Shown: positions 1-5,836 of the stretch, piece by piece
How the letters are laid out: each line of letters starts with the position of its first letter
How positions within the stretch are numbered: position 1 is the first letter of the stretch
Source of the DNA: Chitinophagaceae bacterium
Lineage (GTDB): Bacteria > Bacteroidota > Bacteroidia > Chitinophagales > Chitinophagaceae
DNA length: 7,264 bases
NCBI GenBank assembly: GCA_009996555.1
Contig: JAACZX010000113.1
Span: forward strand, 1 to 7,264
Reading direction: 5' to 3'
Notes under the pieces: generated by a model
The model's input: only the letters and a program-made list of their open reading frames with translations
Databases searched by the model: none
Told to the model about the DNA's origin: nothing
Program-made: the position numbers and the translations under genes

Positions 1-1217
1 CCCAACGGACGTAACGGACCAATATCGGCCCCGCCACCTCCGGCAGAAAATTCATATACACCGTATGGTTTAAATAACGGTTCCCAGTTTTTTAATTTGT
101 TAAGCACGGCCGGTTCAGCAGTAAAACCAAAGGCCCTTGGTGTAAATCCACCGGCATCGCTTTCCAATGCAAAAATGAATTTCTTCCCTTTTTCAGTTGC
201 AGCAACTTCTGCATATTTACGTCCGCCACGCAACCCGTTTTCTTCGTTCATAAACATCACTACACGAATGGTGCGTTTCGGTTTTATGCCAAGTTTTTTG
301 TACACACGAATAATTTCCATGCTTTGCACACAACCTGCACCATCATCATGAGCGCCTTCTGCAAGATCCCATGAATCAAGATGACCGCCCACTGTAATGA
401 TCTCGTCAGGAAATTCTGTACCTCTTATTTCTGCAATTACATTATGGCTTTTTACATCAGGCAGCATTTCACACTCTGTACGGAAATACAACTGCAGATT
501 GTTTTTCTTTTTCAACTCGGCACTCACCATTTCAGCATGACGTGTTGATACAGCTATGGCCGGAATTTTGGGAAAAGAATCATTGTAAGTAGTAGTGCCT
601 GTATGCGGATAATCATCAATATTGCTTGCCAGCGAACGAACCATTACACCCACTGCGCCATACTTTGCTGCAACAGCCGGACCTCTTCCCCTGAACTGGC
701 CTGCTTCGCCATACGAACGGAATGTTTCAACATTGGTCGGGTTCATCGGAAAATTATAGAACACGATTTTTCCTTTAATACCGGCTGTGCCAAGATCTTC
801 CACTTCTTTAAACGAACGCACTTCAATTACCTGTGCTTTTATTCCCTGCTTGCCTGTGCCCACGCTGTTGCCCAATGCACAAACATTCAGTGAAACTGAT
901 TTGCCATTACCATCAACCAGCAATGCACTTTCTTTTGCACCACGTACCCAATGCGGCACCATGCATTCCTGCAGGTACACCGTATCGGCTCCCATCTCTT
1001 TCATCATGCGGTAGGTTTCCTGTACCGCTTTTGCAGCTTGTGGTGAGCCACTTAAACGTGGACCAACTTTTTTACATAACACACGCAGGTTTTCATACGC
1101 TGTGCTGTTGGTAAACACGTCATCAGAAATGCGTTTGAACATGGCCGTATCATTTGTTTGGGCCGATGCTGCCATAAGTCCGCAGCAGAATGCAAGGGTG
1201 ATCTTAAATTTTCTCAT
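1..1217 (-). CDS. Secreted M28-family metallopeptidase, carboxypeptidase Q-like (C-terminus beyond the left edge)
   Basis: Reading leftward from ATG at 1217, 405 codons stay open to the window edge. Residues 1-19 look like a Sec signal peptide (MRKFKITLAF..., cleavage near ASA|QT), so the product should be exported. The middle (roughly 120-240) has the look of a PA-type insert. The M28 catalytic core follows: GGHLDSWD with His279 and Asp281, HDDGAG with Asp291 as the likely bridging metal ligand, MNEENG with Glu325 as general base and Glu326 as ligand, and ESDAGG with Asp354. The spacing resembles eukaryotic plasma glutamate carboxypeptidase (carboxypeptidase Q), suggesting a di-zinc exopeptidase acting on small peptides in the periplasm or outside the cell. 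The last metal-binding His, expected near the C-terminus, lies outside the window, so completeness cannot be judged. The gene is divergent from bshA. Family assignment is strong; the substrate is unknown. Confidence 0.93.
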   Translation of the reverse strand, partial: MRKFKITLAFCCGLMAASAQTNDTAMFKRISDDVFTNSTAYENLRVLCKKVGPRLSGSPQAAKAVQETYRMMKEMGADTVYLQECMVPHWVRGAKESALLVDGNGKSVSLNVCALGNSVGTGKQGIKAQVIEVRSFKEVEDLGTAGIKGKIVFYNFPMNPTNVETFRSYGEAGQFRGRGPAVAAKYGAVGVMVRSLASNIDDYPHTGTTTYNDSFPKIPAIAVSTRHAEMVSAELKKKNNLQLYFRTECEMLPDVKSHNVIAEIRGTEFPDEIITVGGHLDSWDLAEGAHDDGAGCVQSMEIIRVYKKLGIKPKRTIRVVMFMNEENGLRGGRKYAEVAATEKGKKFIFALESDAGGFTPRAFGFTAEPAVLNKLKNWEPLFKPYGVYEFSAGGGGADIGPLRPL

Positions 1218-1247
1218 GCTTTGTAATTAATTCAACGATGGAAGCCT

Positions 1248-1277
1248 CAAAATAAAACAAGTCTTTTACCCGGCAAA
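1248..1277 (-). promoter_or_regulatory. Candidate promoter of the M28 peptidase gene
   Basis: Read on the minus strand, TTTG (1277-1274) is followed after exactly 19 bases by TATTTTG (1254-1248). This is close to the Bacteroidota sigma-ABfr consensus TTTG-N19-TAnnTTTG, one base short in the -7 element. The element ends 30 bases before the ATG at 1217, leaving room for a short leader. It is a visual match only; no transcription start is known. Confidence 0.45.
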
Positions 1278-1294
1278 AAGCCACTATGCTGCAA

Positions 1295-1316
1295 ACCGCC
1301 TTTTTATACAAGCGGT
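1295..1316. repeat. Imperfect inverted repeat in the divergent intergenic region
   Basis: ACCGC-C-TT at 1295-1302 can pair with AAGCGGT at 1310-1316, giving seven pairs with one bulged C and a seven-base loop. It lies between the M28 peptidase and bshA, upstream of both. It could be a regulator-binding site or chance. A ten-base direct repeat, CAAAAAGCCA, flanks it at 1274-1283 and 1325-1334. Apart from these and the peptidase promoter candidate I see little in 1218-1474. TACCTTCG at 1350-1357 (plus) resembles a -7 element for bshA but lacks a -33 TTG at proper spacing. Confidence 0.25.
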
Positions 1317-1474
1317 AAAGAGCACAAAAAGCCAGTTTGTTGAAAATGCTACCTTCGTTCCTGCATCTGTCAAATCATCAGTACCAACTGGTCTGGCATG
1401 ATAAATGACGAGCCATATAAATCAAAACAATTCCTCAAAAGGATTTGTTACATCATCAATAAGCATAATAGTAC

Positions 1475-2611
1475 ATGAAAATAGGTATCGTTTGTTACCC
1501 CACATTTGGCGGTAGTGGTGTGCTGGCAACAGAATTGGGCAAAGCACTGGCAGAGAAAGGGCACATGGTTCATTTTATTACTTACCAGCAACCGGTGCGT
1601 TTAAGCGGTTTTTTCACCAATATATTTTACCACGAAGTGCGTGTGCCGCATTATCCGTTATTTGATTACCCGCCTTACGAAACCACGCTTGCCAGCACAA
1701 TGGTAGATGTGGTGCTGAACAATGATCTGGATCTGCTGCATGTGCATTATGCCATTCCGCATGCTTCGGCTGCCTATATGGCGAAACAGATCCTGAAGAA
1801 GAAGGGCAAGGATATTCCGGTGATTACAACGCTCCACGGTACAGATATAACACTGGTGGGAAAAGACAAGACCTTTGAACCGGTGGTTACTTTTTCCATT
1901 AATGAAAGTGATGCGATCACTGCCGTATCGAACAACCTGCGGAAAGAAACTTATCACTCTTTCCATATCGAAAAAGAAATTGAAGTGATCCACAACTTTG
2001 TGGATGTGCAGCGTTTCGATAAAAAGCCGCTTGATGCATTCCGAAAAGTACTGGCACCAAACGGTGAGCGTATTATTGCACACGCCAGCAACTTCCGTAA
2101 AGTAAAACGGGTAAATGATATCATCCGCATATTTGCCAACATCACGAAAGCTGTTCCTTCAAAATTACTAATGGTTGGCGATGGACCCGACAGACCGGGG
2201 GCAGAAGAACTGTGCCGTGAGCTGGGTATTTGTGACGATGTTCGTTTCCTTGGCAAGCAACAGGAAATGGAAGAGATCCTTGCTATTTCGGATCTGTTCA
2301 TGCTTACATCGGAATATGAAAGCTTTGGTTTATCGGCACTGGAAGCAATGGCAGCAGGTGTGCCTGTATTATCAAGCAATGCAGGTGGTATACCTGAAAT
2401 AAATATTCATGGCGAAACAGGCTATATGGCCAACATTGGCGACATCAATGAACTGAGCCGTTTAGGAATTGAATTGCTGAAGAGCGATGAACAGTTGAAT
2501 TATTGCAAACAAAAAGCAAAGGAACAAGCAGCGAAATTTGATATTCACCACATTGTTCCTTTGTATGAAGAGTTATACGAACGTTTTGTTCATGTATCAG
2601 CGGCCTCTTAA
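1475..2611 (+). CDS. bshA: BshA, N-acetyl-alpha-D-glucosaminyl L-malate synthase (bacillithiol biosynthesis)
   Basis: This 378-residue GT4-family, GT-B-fold glycosyltransferase has the usual length for BshA. In that family the enzyme joins UDP-GlcNAc to L-malate in the cytoplasm, the first step of bacillithiol synthesis. The N-terminal glycine loop is PTFGGSG (residues 9-15). BshA-like stretches follow: HEVRVPHYPLFDYPPYE (53-69), LLHVHYAIPHASAA (87-100), TTLHGTDITLVGKD (118-131) and TFSINESDAITAVS (139-152). The C-terminal nucleotide-sugar domain has VGDGPDR (234-240) and the E-x7-E motif (Glu282, Glu290) in ESFGLSALEAMAAGVPV. These separate it from generic GT4 enzymes. The start at 1475 puts the glycine loop at the normal position; there is no Shine-Dalgarno, as usual in this phylum. 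bshB and bshC are not nearby. The 3' end overlaps the convergent EnvC-like gene by 15 bases. Confidence 0.95.
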   Translation: MKIGIVCYPTFGGSGVLATELGKALAEKGHMVHFITYQQPVRLSGFFTNIFYHEVRVPHYPLFDYPPYETTLASTMVDVVLNNDLDLLHVHYAIPHASAAYMAKQILKKKGKDIPVITTLHGTDITLVGKDKTFEPVVTFSINESDAITAVSNNLRKETYHSFHIEKEIEVIHNFVDVQRFDKKPLDAFRKVLAPNGERIIAHASNFRKVKRVNDIIRIFANITKAVPSKLLMVGDGPDRPGAEELCRELGICDDVRFLGKQQEMEEILAISDLFMLTSEYESFGLSALEAMAAGVPVLSSNAGGIPEINIHGETGYMANIGDINELSRLGIELLKSDEQLNYCKQKAKEQAAKFDIHHIVPLYEELYERFVHVSAAS

Positions 2612-3934
2612 CCAAGGGGCCGGGTTGATCATTTGATTTTCCCGTGCAAGTACAAAGTTGATCTCACCATCCCCATCAAGGTTGGTTCCCACACGCCCGA
2701 TTACCTGGCCTGTTTTTACGGTTTGCCCTTTACTTACATTTGAAGATGAAAGATTACTGTATGTAGTAAAGTACTTACCGTGTTTGATCATAACAGCTGT
2801 GTTCCCTCCTACATCAAACACACTCACCACTTCGCCCTCAAAACATGCTTTTACCGATGTACCGGATGGAGATGCAATGGTTATAAAATCCTGGTTGCCT
2901 TTAATGTTGGTGCCGGGTATTACATACGATCCGAAGTTGATGGAAACATATCCATTATCAACCGGGAACGGCAATTTTCCTTTGCTGCTTTCAAAACTGT
3001 TACCTAATGCAATATCTTCTTTATTGTATTCAAGATAGCTTTCAATTTTCTTCGGTTCTTCTTTCTTTACAGCAGGCGCAGTAGTTGATGGCGTTGTTGT
3101 TGCCGGGGTAGTTGTTGTTGATGGTTTTGTGTTTGCGTTTTCCCTTGTTTTGGTTTCAGCAGCTATCCTGGCCGCTTCTTCTTTTGCTTTTTTCTCTGCT
3201 GCAAGTTTAGCTTCTCTTATTTCCCTGTTGATAACAGCAGTAATAGACGATTGTAATTGCTGTGCCTGTTTTTTCTTAGTAGCAATATCCTTATTAATTT
3301 CTTTTTCTCTTTTCTTCAGGTTGTTCACCACTGATGCCTGCTCTTCTTTATCCTTTACCAGCTCTCCCATTTCTTTACTTTGATCGGTAAGCACAGCACT
3401 TTTTTCTTTGCGTGCGTTGGTAAGCTGGGTGATCTTGTCTCTGTACATCAACTCAGTTTTGTTGATCACTTCCAGCTGCTCAGCACGGTAGCTGCGGTAT
3501 GCTTTCATGTAAGCAATACGGCGTATGGCATCGTTAAAGTTAGTAGCTGAAAATAAAAAATTGAGGAAATCGTAACTGCTGCGGTTCTTGTATGCATACA
3601 CCACATTGTGTGCATAGTTCATCTTCAGCGTATCAAGATCTTTTTTGAGGCGGCGCATTTCAATATACGATGTATTGATATCGCCATTGATCGCACGCAC
3701 CTGGTTGTTAATGGTGTTGATAACCTCATTGCGCAAACGGATCTTCTTCTGAATAAGTGTTAACTGACCAATACTTTGTTTCTGGTTCTTTTTAATATCA
3801 CTGTACTGCCTGTTAAGGATATCAATTTCCTGAAGTGTTTGCTTACGCTTACGCTCCAGTTCTGCTTTATCCTGTGCAAATGTTACTACTTGCAGCAAAA
3901 GGGTACAACATGCTACCAACAAGAATTTCAGCAT
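2597..3934 (-). CDS. EnvC-like murein hydrolase activator with degenerate M23/LytM domain
   Basis: This 445-residue exported protein starts with a signal peptide (residues 1-20, cleavage near TFA|QD). Next comes a long charged coiled coil (about 22-260), then a Thr/Pro/Ala linker (about 269-289), then a C-terminal LytM/M23-like domain (about 320-442) ending NPAPWL. The M23 zinc residues are missing. The usual H-x3-D region reads IKGNQDF (344-350), the usual AHL reads SNL (393-395), and the usual HLHFE reads INFVLA (425-430). This is the EnvC/NlpD pattern: a non-enzymatic activator of cell-wall amidases during daughter-cell separation. Its amidase partner is not in the window. It lies 83 bases after the DUF4292 gene with its own promoter candidate, and its 3' end overlaps bshA tail to tail. 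Confidence is high for family, moderate for the exact role. Confidence 0.9.
   Translation of the reverse strand: MLKFLLVACCTLLLQVVTFAQDKAELERKRKQTLQEIDILNRQYSDIKKNQKQSIGQLTLIQKKIRLRNEVINTINNQVRAINGDINTSYIEMRRLKKDLDTLKMNYAHNVVYAYKNRSSYDFLNFLFSATNFNDAIRRIAYMKAYRSYRAEQLEVINKTELMYRDKITQLTNARKEKSAVLTDQSKEMGELVKDKEEQASVVNNLKKREKEINKDIATKKKQAQQLQSSITAVINREIREAKLAAEKKAKEEAARIAAETKTRENANTKPSTTTTPATTTPSTTAPAVKKEEPKKIESYLEYNKEDIALGNSFESSKGKLPFPVDNGYVSINFGSYVIPGTNIKGNQDFITIASPSGTSVKACFEGEVVSVFDVGGNTAVMIKHGKYFTTYSNLSSSNVSKGQTVKTGQVIGRVGTNLDGDGEINFVLARENQMINPAPWLRGR
2601..2622 (+). terminator. Hairpin at the bshA stop codon, possible terminator
   Basis: CGGCCTCTT (2601-2609) pairs with AAGGGGCCG (2614-2622) around the loop AACC: nine pairs, one of them a U·G wobble that only works in plus-strand RNA (the minus-strand RNA would have an A/C mismatch). 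The bshA TAA sits at the top of the stem. The following bases, GGGTTGATCATTTGATTTT, are only loosely T-rich, so it may slow or protect the transcript rather than be a strong intrinsic terminator. It lies inside the last codons of the opposing EnvC-like gene. Confidence 0.4.
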
Positions 3935-3956
3935 AGGTATGTGGTTTGATTGGTTA

Positions 3957-3988
3957 CAAAAATAAGATTAATGCCGGAACAGGGTAAA
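3957..3988 (-). promoter_or_regulatory. Candidate promoter of the EnvC-like gene
   Basis: On the minus strand, TTTA (3988-3985) precedes TATTTTTG (3964-3957) by 20 bases. The second element matches the Bacteroidota -7 consensus TAnnTTTG exactly; the first differs from TTTG at one base. It ends 22 bases before the ATG at 3934. The EnvC-like gene may therefore be transcribed alone as well as by read-through from the DUF4292 gene. Confidence 0.45.
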
Positions 3989-3989
3989 C

Positions 3990-4013
3990 GCATCGTTTAT
4001 GAAAAACGTATGC
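3990..4013 (-). other. Small hairpin just after the DUF4292 gene
   Basis: GCAT (3990-3993) pairs with ATGC (4010-4013), and CGTTT (3994-3998) with AAACG (4004-4008), with base 4009 bulged and a five-base loop. It begins 4 bases after the TGA at 4018-4020 on the minus strand. No T run follows, so it is a poor intrinsic terminator. It may partly separate the lipoprotein gene from the EnvC-like gene, or protect the 3' end. Confidence 0.3.
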
Positions 4014-4017
4014 CTGC

Positions 4018-4848
4018 TCAGATTCTTTTGAATTTTTTAGGAACTGAGAACGGATATGTCAGCTCTTCATTAAACTTATAATCCTTAAATCTTAACTCAA
4101 CATCCAGTTTGTTTTGCTGCGAAATAGTGATCTGGCGCTGGGTAGAAAAATTGACACCTGTTTTGTTTTCGTAATTATTATAAATAAGATCGCAGGTGCG
4201 GTTCAACGTAGGATCGTTATCATCCAGCTTGCTTTTGGTAATATTATAATCGTTGCTTACCGATAACAGGTTTTTAAACAGCGGGGCAATACTTAACAGC
4301 AAATAGCCATTTGCATTGTTGTTGTATGATGTAATACTGTCTTTGTTAAAAAAGATGGGGTTACCCACCAGCAGGTTCTGCAGATCAGCAAAGCTGAACG
4401 GTATCTGGCTCAGCTCCTGGATATGGCTCATGGGACGCACCTGGAAAGTGTTTGCCAGTTTATCCAGCACTTTAATACTATCGTTGGCAATCAACACACG
4501 AATACCTTCAATTCCAATATCGTTGCTTAATGATATCCAGATGACACTATCCTTCAACATGCGTATGTTCGCAACAAAGCCCGGCTGCTTTCCTTTATTA
4601 TTGCTGTATTCTACTTTTATTTTGGCTGAAAATGTTTTGAAGGCAATGTGTTTCTTTTGTACGTTGCTCAACACTTCTTCAACCATACGCATCGTATCTT
4701 CATGCGTTGGTAATTTTTCAACAGCTGTTACAACAGCTACGCTGTCTTTCTTTACAATAATTGCCTGTTGAATTTTTTTTGTTGAGCGGCAGGCGCTGAA
4801 CACAAGTAAGAATAATGCTGCAACTGCTATTGATGAAATTTTCTTCAT
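4018..4848 (-). CDS. DUF4292 family lipoprotein
   Basis: This is a 276-residue predicted outer-membrane or periplasmic lipoprotein. The start at 4848 places a lipobox (LLVFSAC, Cys20) after a typical Lys-Lys/hydrophobic signal. The earlier in-frame ATG at 4884 would add 12 polar residues inside dut and spoil the signal. After the Cys comes a Lys/Ser-rich tether (RSTKK). The body alternates short beta-strand-like stretches: FKTFSAKIKVEYSNN, DSVIWISLSNDIGIEG, RVLIANDSIKVLDK. This fits the Bacteroidota DUF4292 family, thought to have a LolA/LolB-like lipid-binding fold, but no function has been shown to my knowledge. Seven bases separate it from dut, so the two are probably co-transcribed. Its placement before an EnvC-like gene points to an envelope role, which is inference. 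Confidence 0.8.
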   Translation of the reverse strand: MKKISSIAVAALFLLVFSACRSTKKIQQAIIVKKDSVAVVTAVEKLPTHEDTMRMVEEVLSNVQKKHIAFKTFSAKIKVEYSNNKGKQPGFVANIRMLKDSVIWISLSNDIGIEGIRVLIANDSIKVLDKLANTFQVRPMSHIQELSQIPFSFADLQNLLVGNPIFFNKDSITSYNNNANGYLLLSIAPLFKNLLSVSNDYNITKSKLDDNDPTLNRTCDLIYNNYENKTGVNFSTQRQITISQQNKLDVELRFKDYKFNEELTYPFSVPKKFKRI

Positions 4849-4855
4849 TGATCTG

Positions 4856-5290
4856 TTAATGTTTTCCGGTGCTTCCAAAACCACCTGTGTTACGTTCTGT
4901 TTGCTCGAGTTCTACAGAAAGTTCCCAATCAATTTTTTCAACTTTCTGTATCACCAATTGTGCAATGCGGTCGCCATTTTGTAAAGACTGTGGTTCATTA
5001 CTAAGGTTGATTAAAATAACCTTAATTTCTCCACGATAGTCTGCATCAATTGTGCCGGGTGTGTTTAAACAGGTAATGCCCTGCTTAACCGCCAAGCCGC
5101 TTCTTGGACGGACCTGCGCTTCAAAACCTTGCGGCAGTTCAATAAACAAACCGGTGGAAATTAACGCACGCTCCAATGGTTGTAATGTAACTGTTTCGTT
5201 AATATATGCACGAATATCCATGCCGCTGCTGCCTTCTGTTGCATAAGCCGGCAATGGATTGTTTGATTGGTTGATAATTTTAACGTTCAT
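4856..5290 (-). CDS. dut: Dut, deoxyuridine 5'-triphosphate nucleotidohydrolase
   Basis: This 144-residue protein is a full-length trimeric dUTPase, which cleaves dUTP to dUMP and pyrophosphate in the cytoplasm. It keeps uracil out of DNA and supplies dUMP for thymidylate synthesis. All five family motifs are present in order: SSGMDIRA (21-28), RPRSGLA (61-67), [13 protein letters not shown] (77-89), GDRIAQLV (106-113) and [10 protein letters not shown] (133-142). In motif 3, Asp82 is the expected catalytic base and Tyr85 the uracil/deoxyribose-discriminating residue. The flexible C-terminal Phe138 arm that closes on substrate is intact. Start ATG at 5290 is 5 bases after the ispF stop; the stop is 7 bases before the DUF4292 start. 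Translation is probably coupled within this operon. Nothing unusual is seen. Confidence 0.97.
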   Translation of the reverse strand: MNVKIINQSNNPLPAYATEGSSGMDIRAYINETVTLQPLERALISTGLFIELPQGFEAQVRPRSGLAVKQGITCLNTPGTIDADYRGEIKVILINLSNEPQSLQNGDRIAQLVIQKVEKIDWELSVELEQTERNTGGFGSTGKH

Positions 5291-5295
5291 TCTGT

Positions 5296-5772
5296 TTATT
5301 TTTCAAGCAATACCGTTGCATGTGCTACAAGACCTTCTTCCCTGCCCACAAAACCCATTGTTTCAGTAGTTGTTGCCTTTACTGATACAGCATCTGTATC
5401 CAGTTCAAGAATAGCGGCAATGGTTGATTGCATCTGACCAATGTATGGTTTGATCTTTGGGGCCTGTAAACAAAGCGTGCTGTCTACATTCACTACACGA
5501 TAGCCTTTCTCTTTAATGAGTGCATAACTCCTGCGCAGTAATATCTTACTGTCAATGTCTTTAAATTCTGCAGCTGTATCGGGAAAATGTGTGCCAATAT
5601 CACCAAGCGCAAGTGCACCCAGGATGGCATCACAAACTGCGTGTAACAATACATCGGCATCACTATAGCCCAATGCTCCTTTGTGATGAGGTATTTCAAC
5701 GCCGCCGATAAATAGTTTTCTTCCTTCAACCAGCTGATGATAATCAATGCCGGTACCAATTCTAAGTGCCAT
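5296..5772 (-). CDS. ispF: IspF, 2-C-methyl-D-erythritol 2,4-cyclodiphosphate synthase
   Basis: This 158-residue enzyme of the MEP (non-mevalonate) isoprenoid pathway makes the cyclic diphosphate MEcPP from CDP-ME 2-phosphate with release of CMP. The N-terminal [11 protein letters not shown] gives metal ligands Asp10 and His12. [19 protein letters not shown] (35-53) gives the third ligand, His44, and the substrate-contacting Asp48. [13 protein letters not shown] (63-75) and [16 protein letters not shown] (132-147) are the remaining signatures, with Thr135 and Glu137 in the CDP-binding part. An in-frame ATG at 5817 would add 15 residues, but it reads through the porV terminator and is not family-like, so the ATG at 5772 is preferred. 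It appears to be the first gene of a unit with dut and the DUF4292 lipoprotein. The other MEP genes are not here. Confidence 0.96.
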   Translation of the reverse strand: MALRIGTGIDYHQLVEGRKLFIGGVEIPHHKGALGYSDADVLLHAVCDAILGALALGDIGTHFPDTAAEFKDIDSKILLRRSYALIKEKGYRVVNVDSTLCLQAPKIKPYIGQMQSTIAAILELDTDAVSVKATTTETMGFVGREEGLVAHATVLLEK

Positions 5773-5781
5773 AATGTAAAT

Positions 5782-5810
5782 AAAAAAGCGAAGGTAAAGT
5801 ACCTCCGCTT
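5782..5810 (-). terminator. Rho-independent terminator after porV
   Basis: On the minus strand, AAGCGGAGGTA (5810-5800) pairs with TACCTTCGCTT (5796-5786) around the loop CTT. This gives eleven pairs, one a G·U wobble, and the run of six T at 5787-5782 begins within the last stem pairs. The stem starts 26 bases after the porV stop. Stem, short loop and T run together make this the clearest terminator in the window. Only the minus-strand RNA has the full stem, because the plus strand has an A/C mismatch. It separates the T9SS genes from ispF. Confidence 0.75.
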
Positions 5811-5818
5811 CTGGCAAA
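5789..5818 (-). promoter_or_regulatory. Candidate promoter of the ispF-dut-DUF4292 unit
   Basis: On the minus strand, TTTG (5818-5815) is followed after 18 bases by TACCTTCG (5796-5789), seven of eight matches to the Bacteroidota -7 consensus TAnnTTTG. Transcription would begin near 5783, giving a leader of only about ten bases before the ispF ATG. The -7 element is the downstream arm of the porV terminator hairpin. Confidence 0.45.
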
Positions 5819-5836
5819 ATCTTTTATGTGGCTGGT

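Noticed and set aside
97..1114. Several plus-strand open frames (97-351, 603-893, 787-1014, 833-1114)
   Set aside because: They lie antisense to the M28 peptidase, which carries intact catalytic motifs. Their own translations are Cys/His/Ser-rich without any recognisable domain.
1658..2402. Open frames at 1658-2083 (-), 1954-2379 (-) and 2175-2402 (+)
   Set aside because: They overlap bshA in other frames and have no domain-like sequence, while bshA is full length with all expected motifs.
3068..3130. Repetitive GTTGTTG-like bases as a possible simple repeat or array
   Set aside because: They encode the Thr/Pro linker of the EnvC-like protein in frame; no regular unit or spacer pattern is seen.
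2658..3383. Plus-strand open frames opposite the EnvC-like gene, one with hydrophobic Ala/Ser/Leu-rich segments
   Set aside because: The hydrophobic look comes from the complement of the Lys/Glu/Ala-rich coiled-coil codons; not a real membrane protein.
3881..3934. Possible lipobox (LVAC) in the EnvC-like N-terminus
   Set aside because: The Cys comes after only eight residues and the hydrophobic stretch continues past it to a good signal peptidase I site at FA|QD.
4316..4771. 151-codon plus-strand frame opposite the DUF4292 gene, and smaller frames opposite dut and porV (5052-5246, 6259-6465, 7025-7207)
   Set aside because: All lie antisense to well-supported genes and show no recognisable motif.
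5773..5817. Upstream ATG giving IspF 15 extra residues
   Set aside because: The extension is encoded by the porV terminator hairpin and its T run, and IspF proteins normally begin just before the RIG-G-D-H motif.
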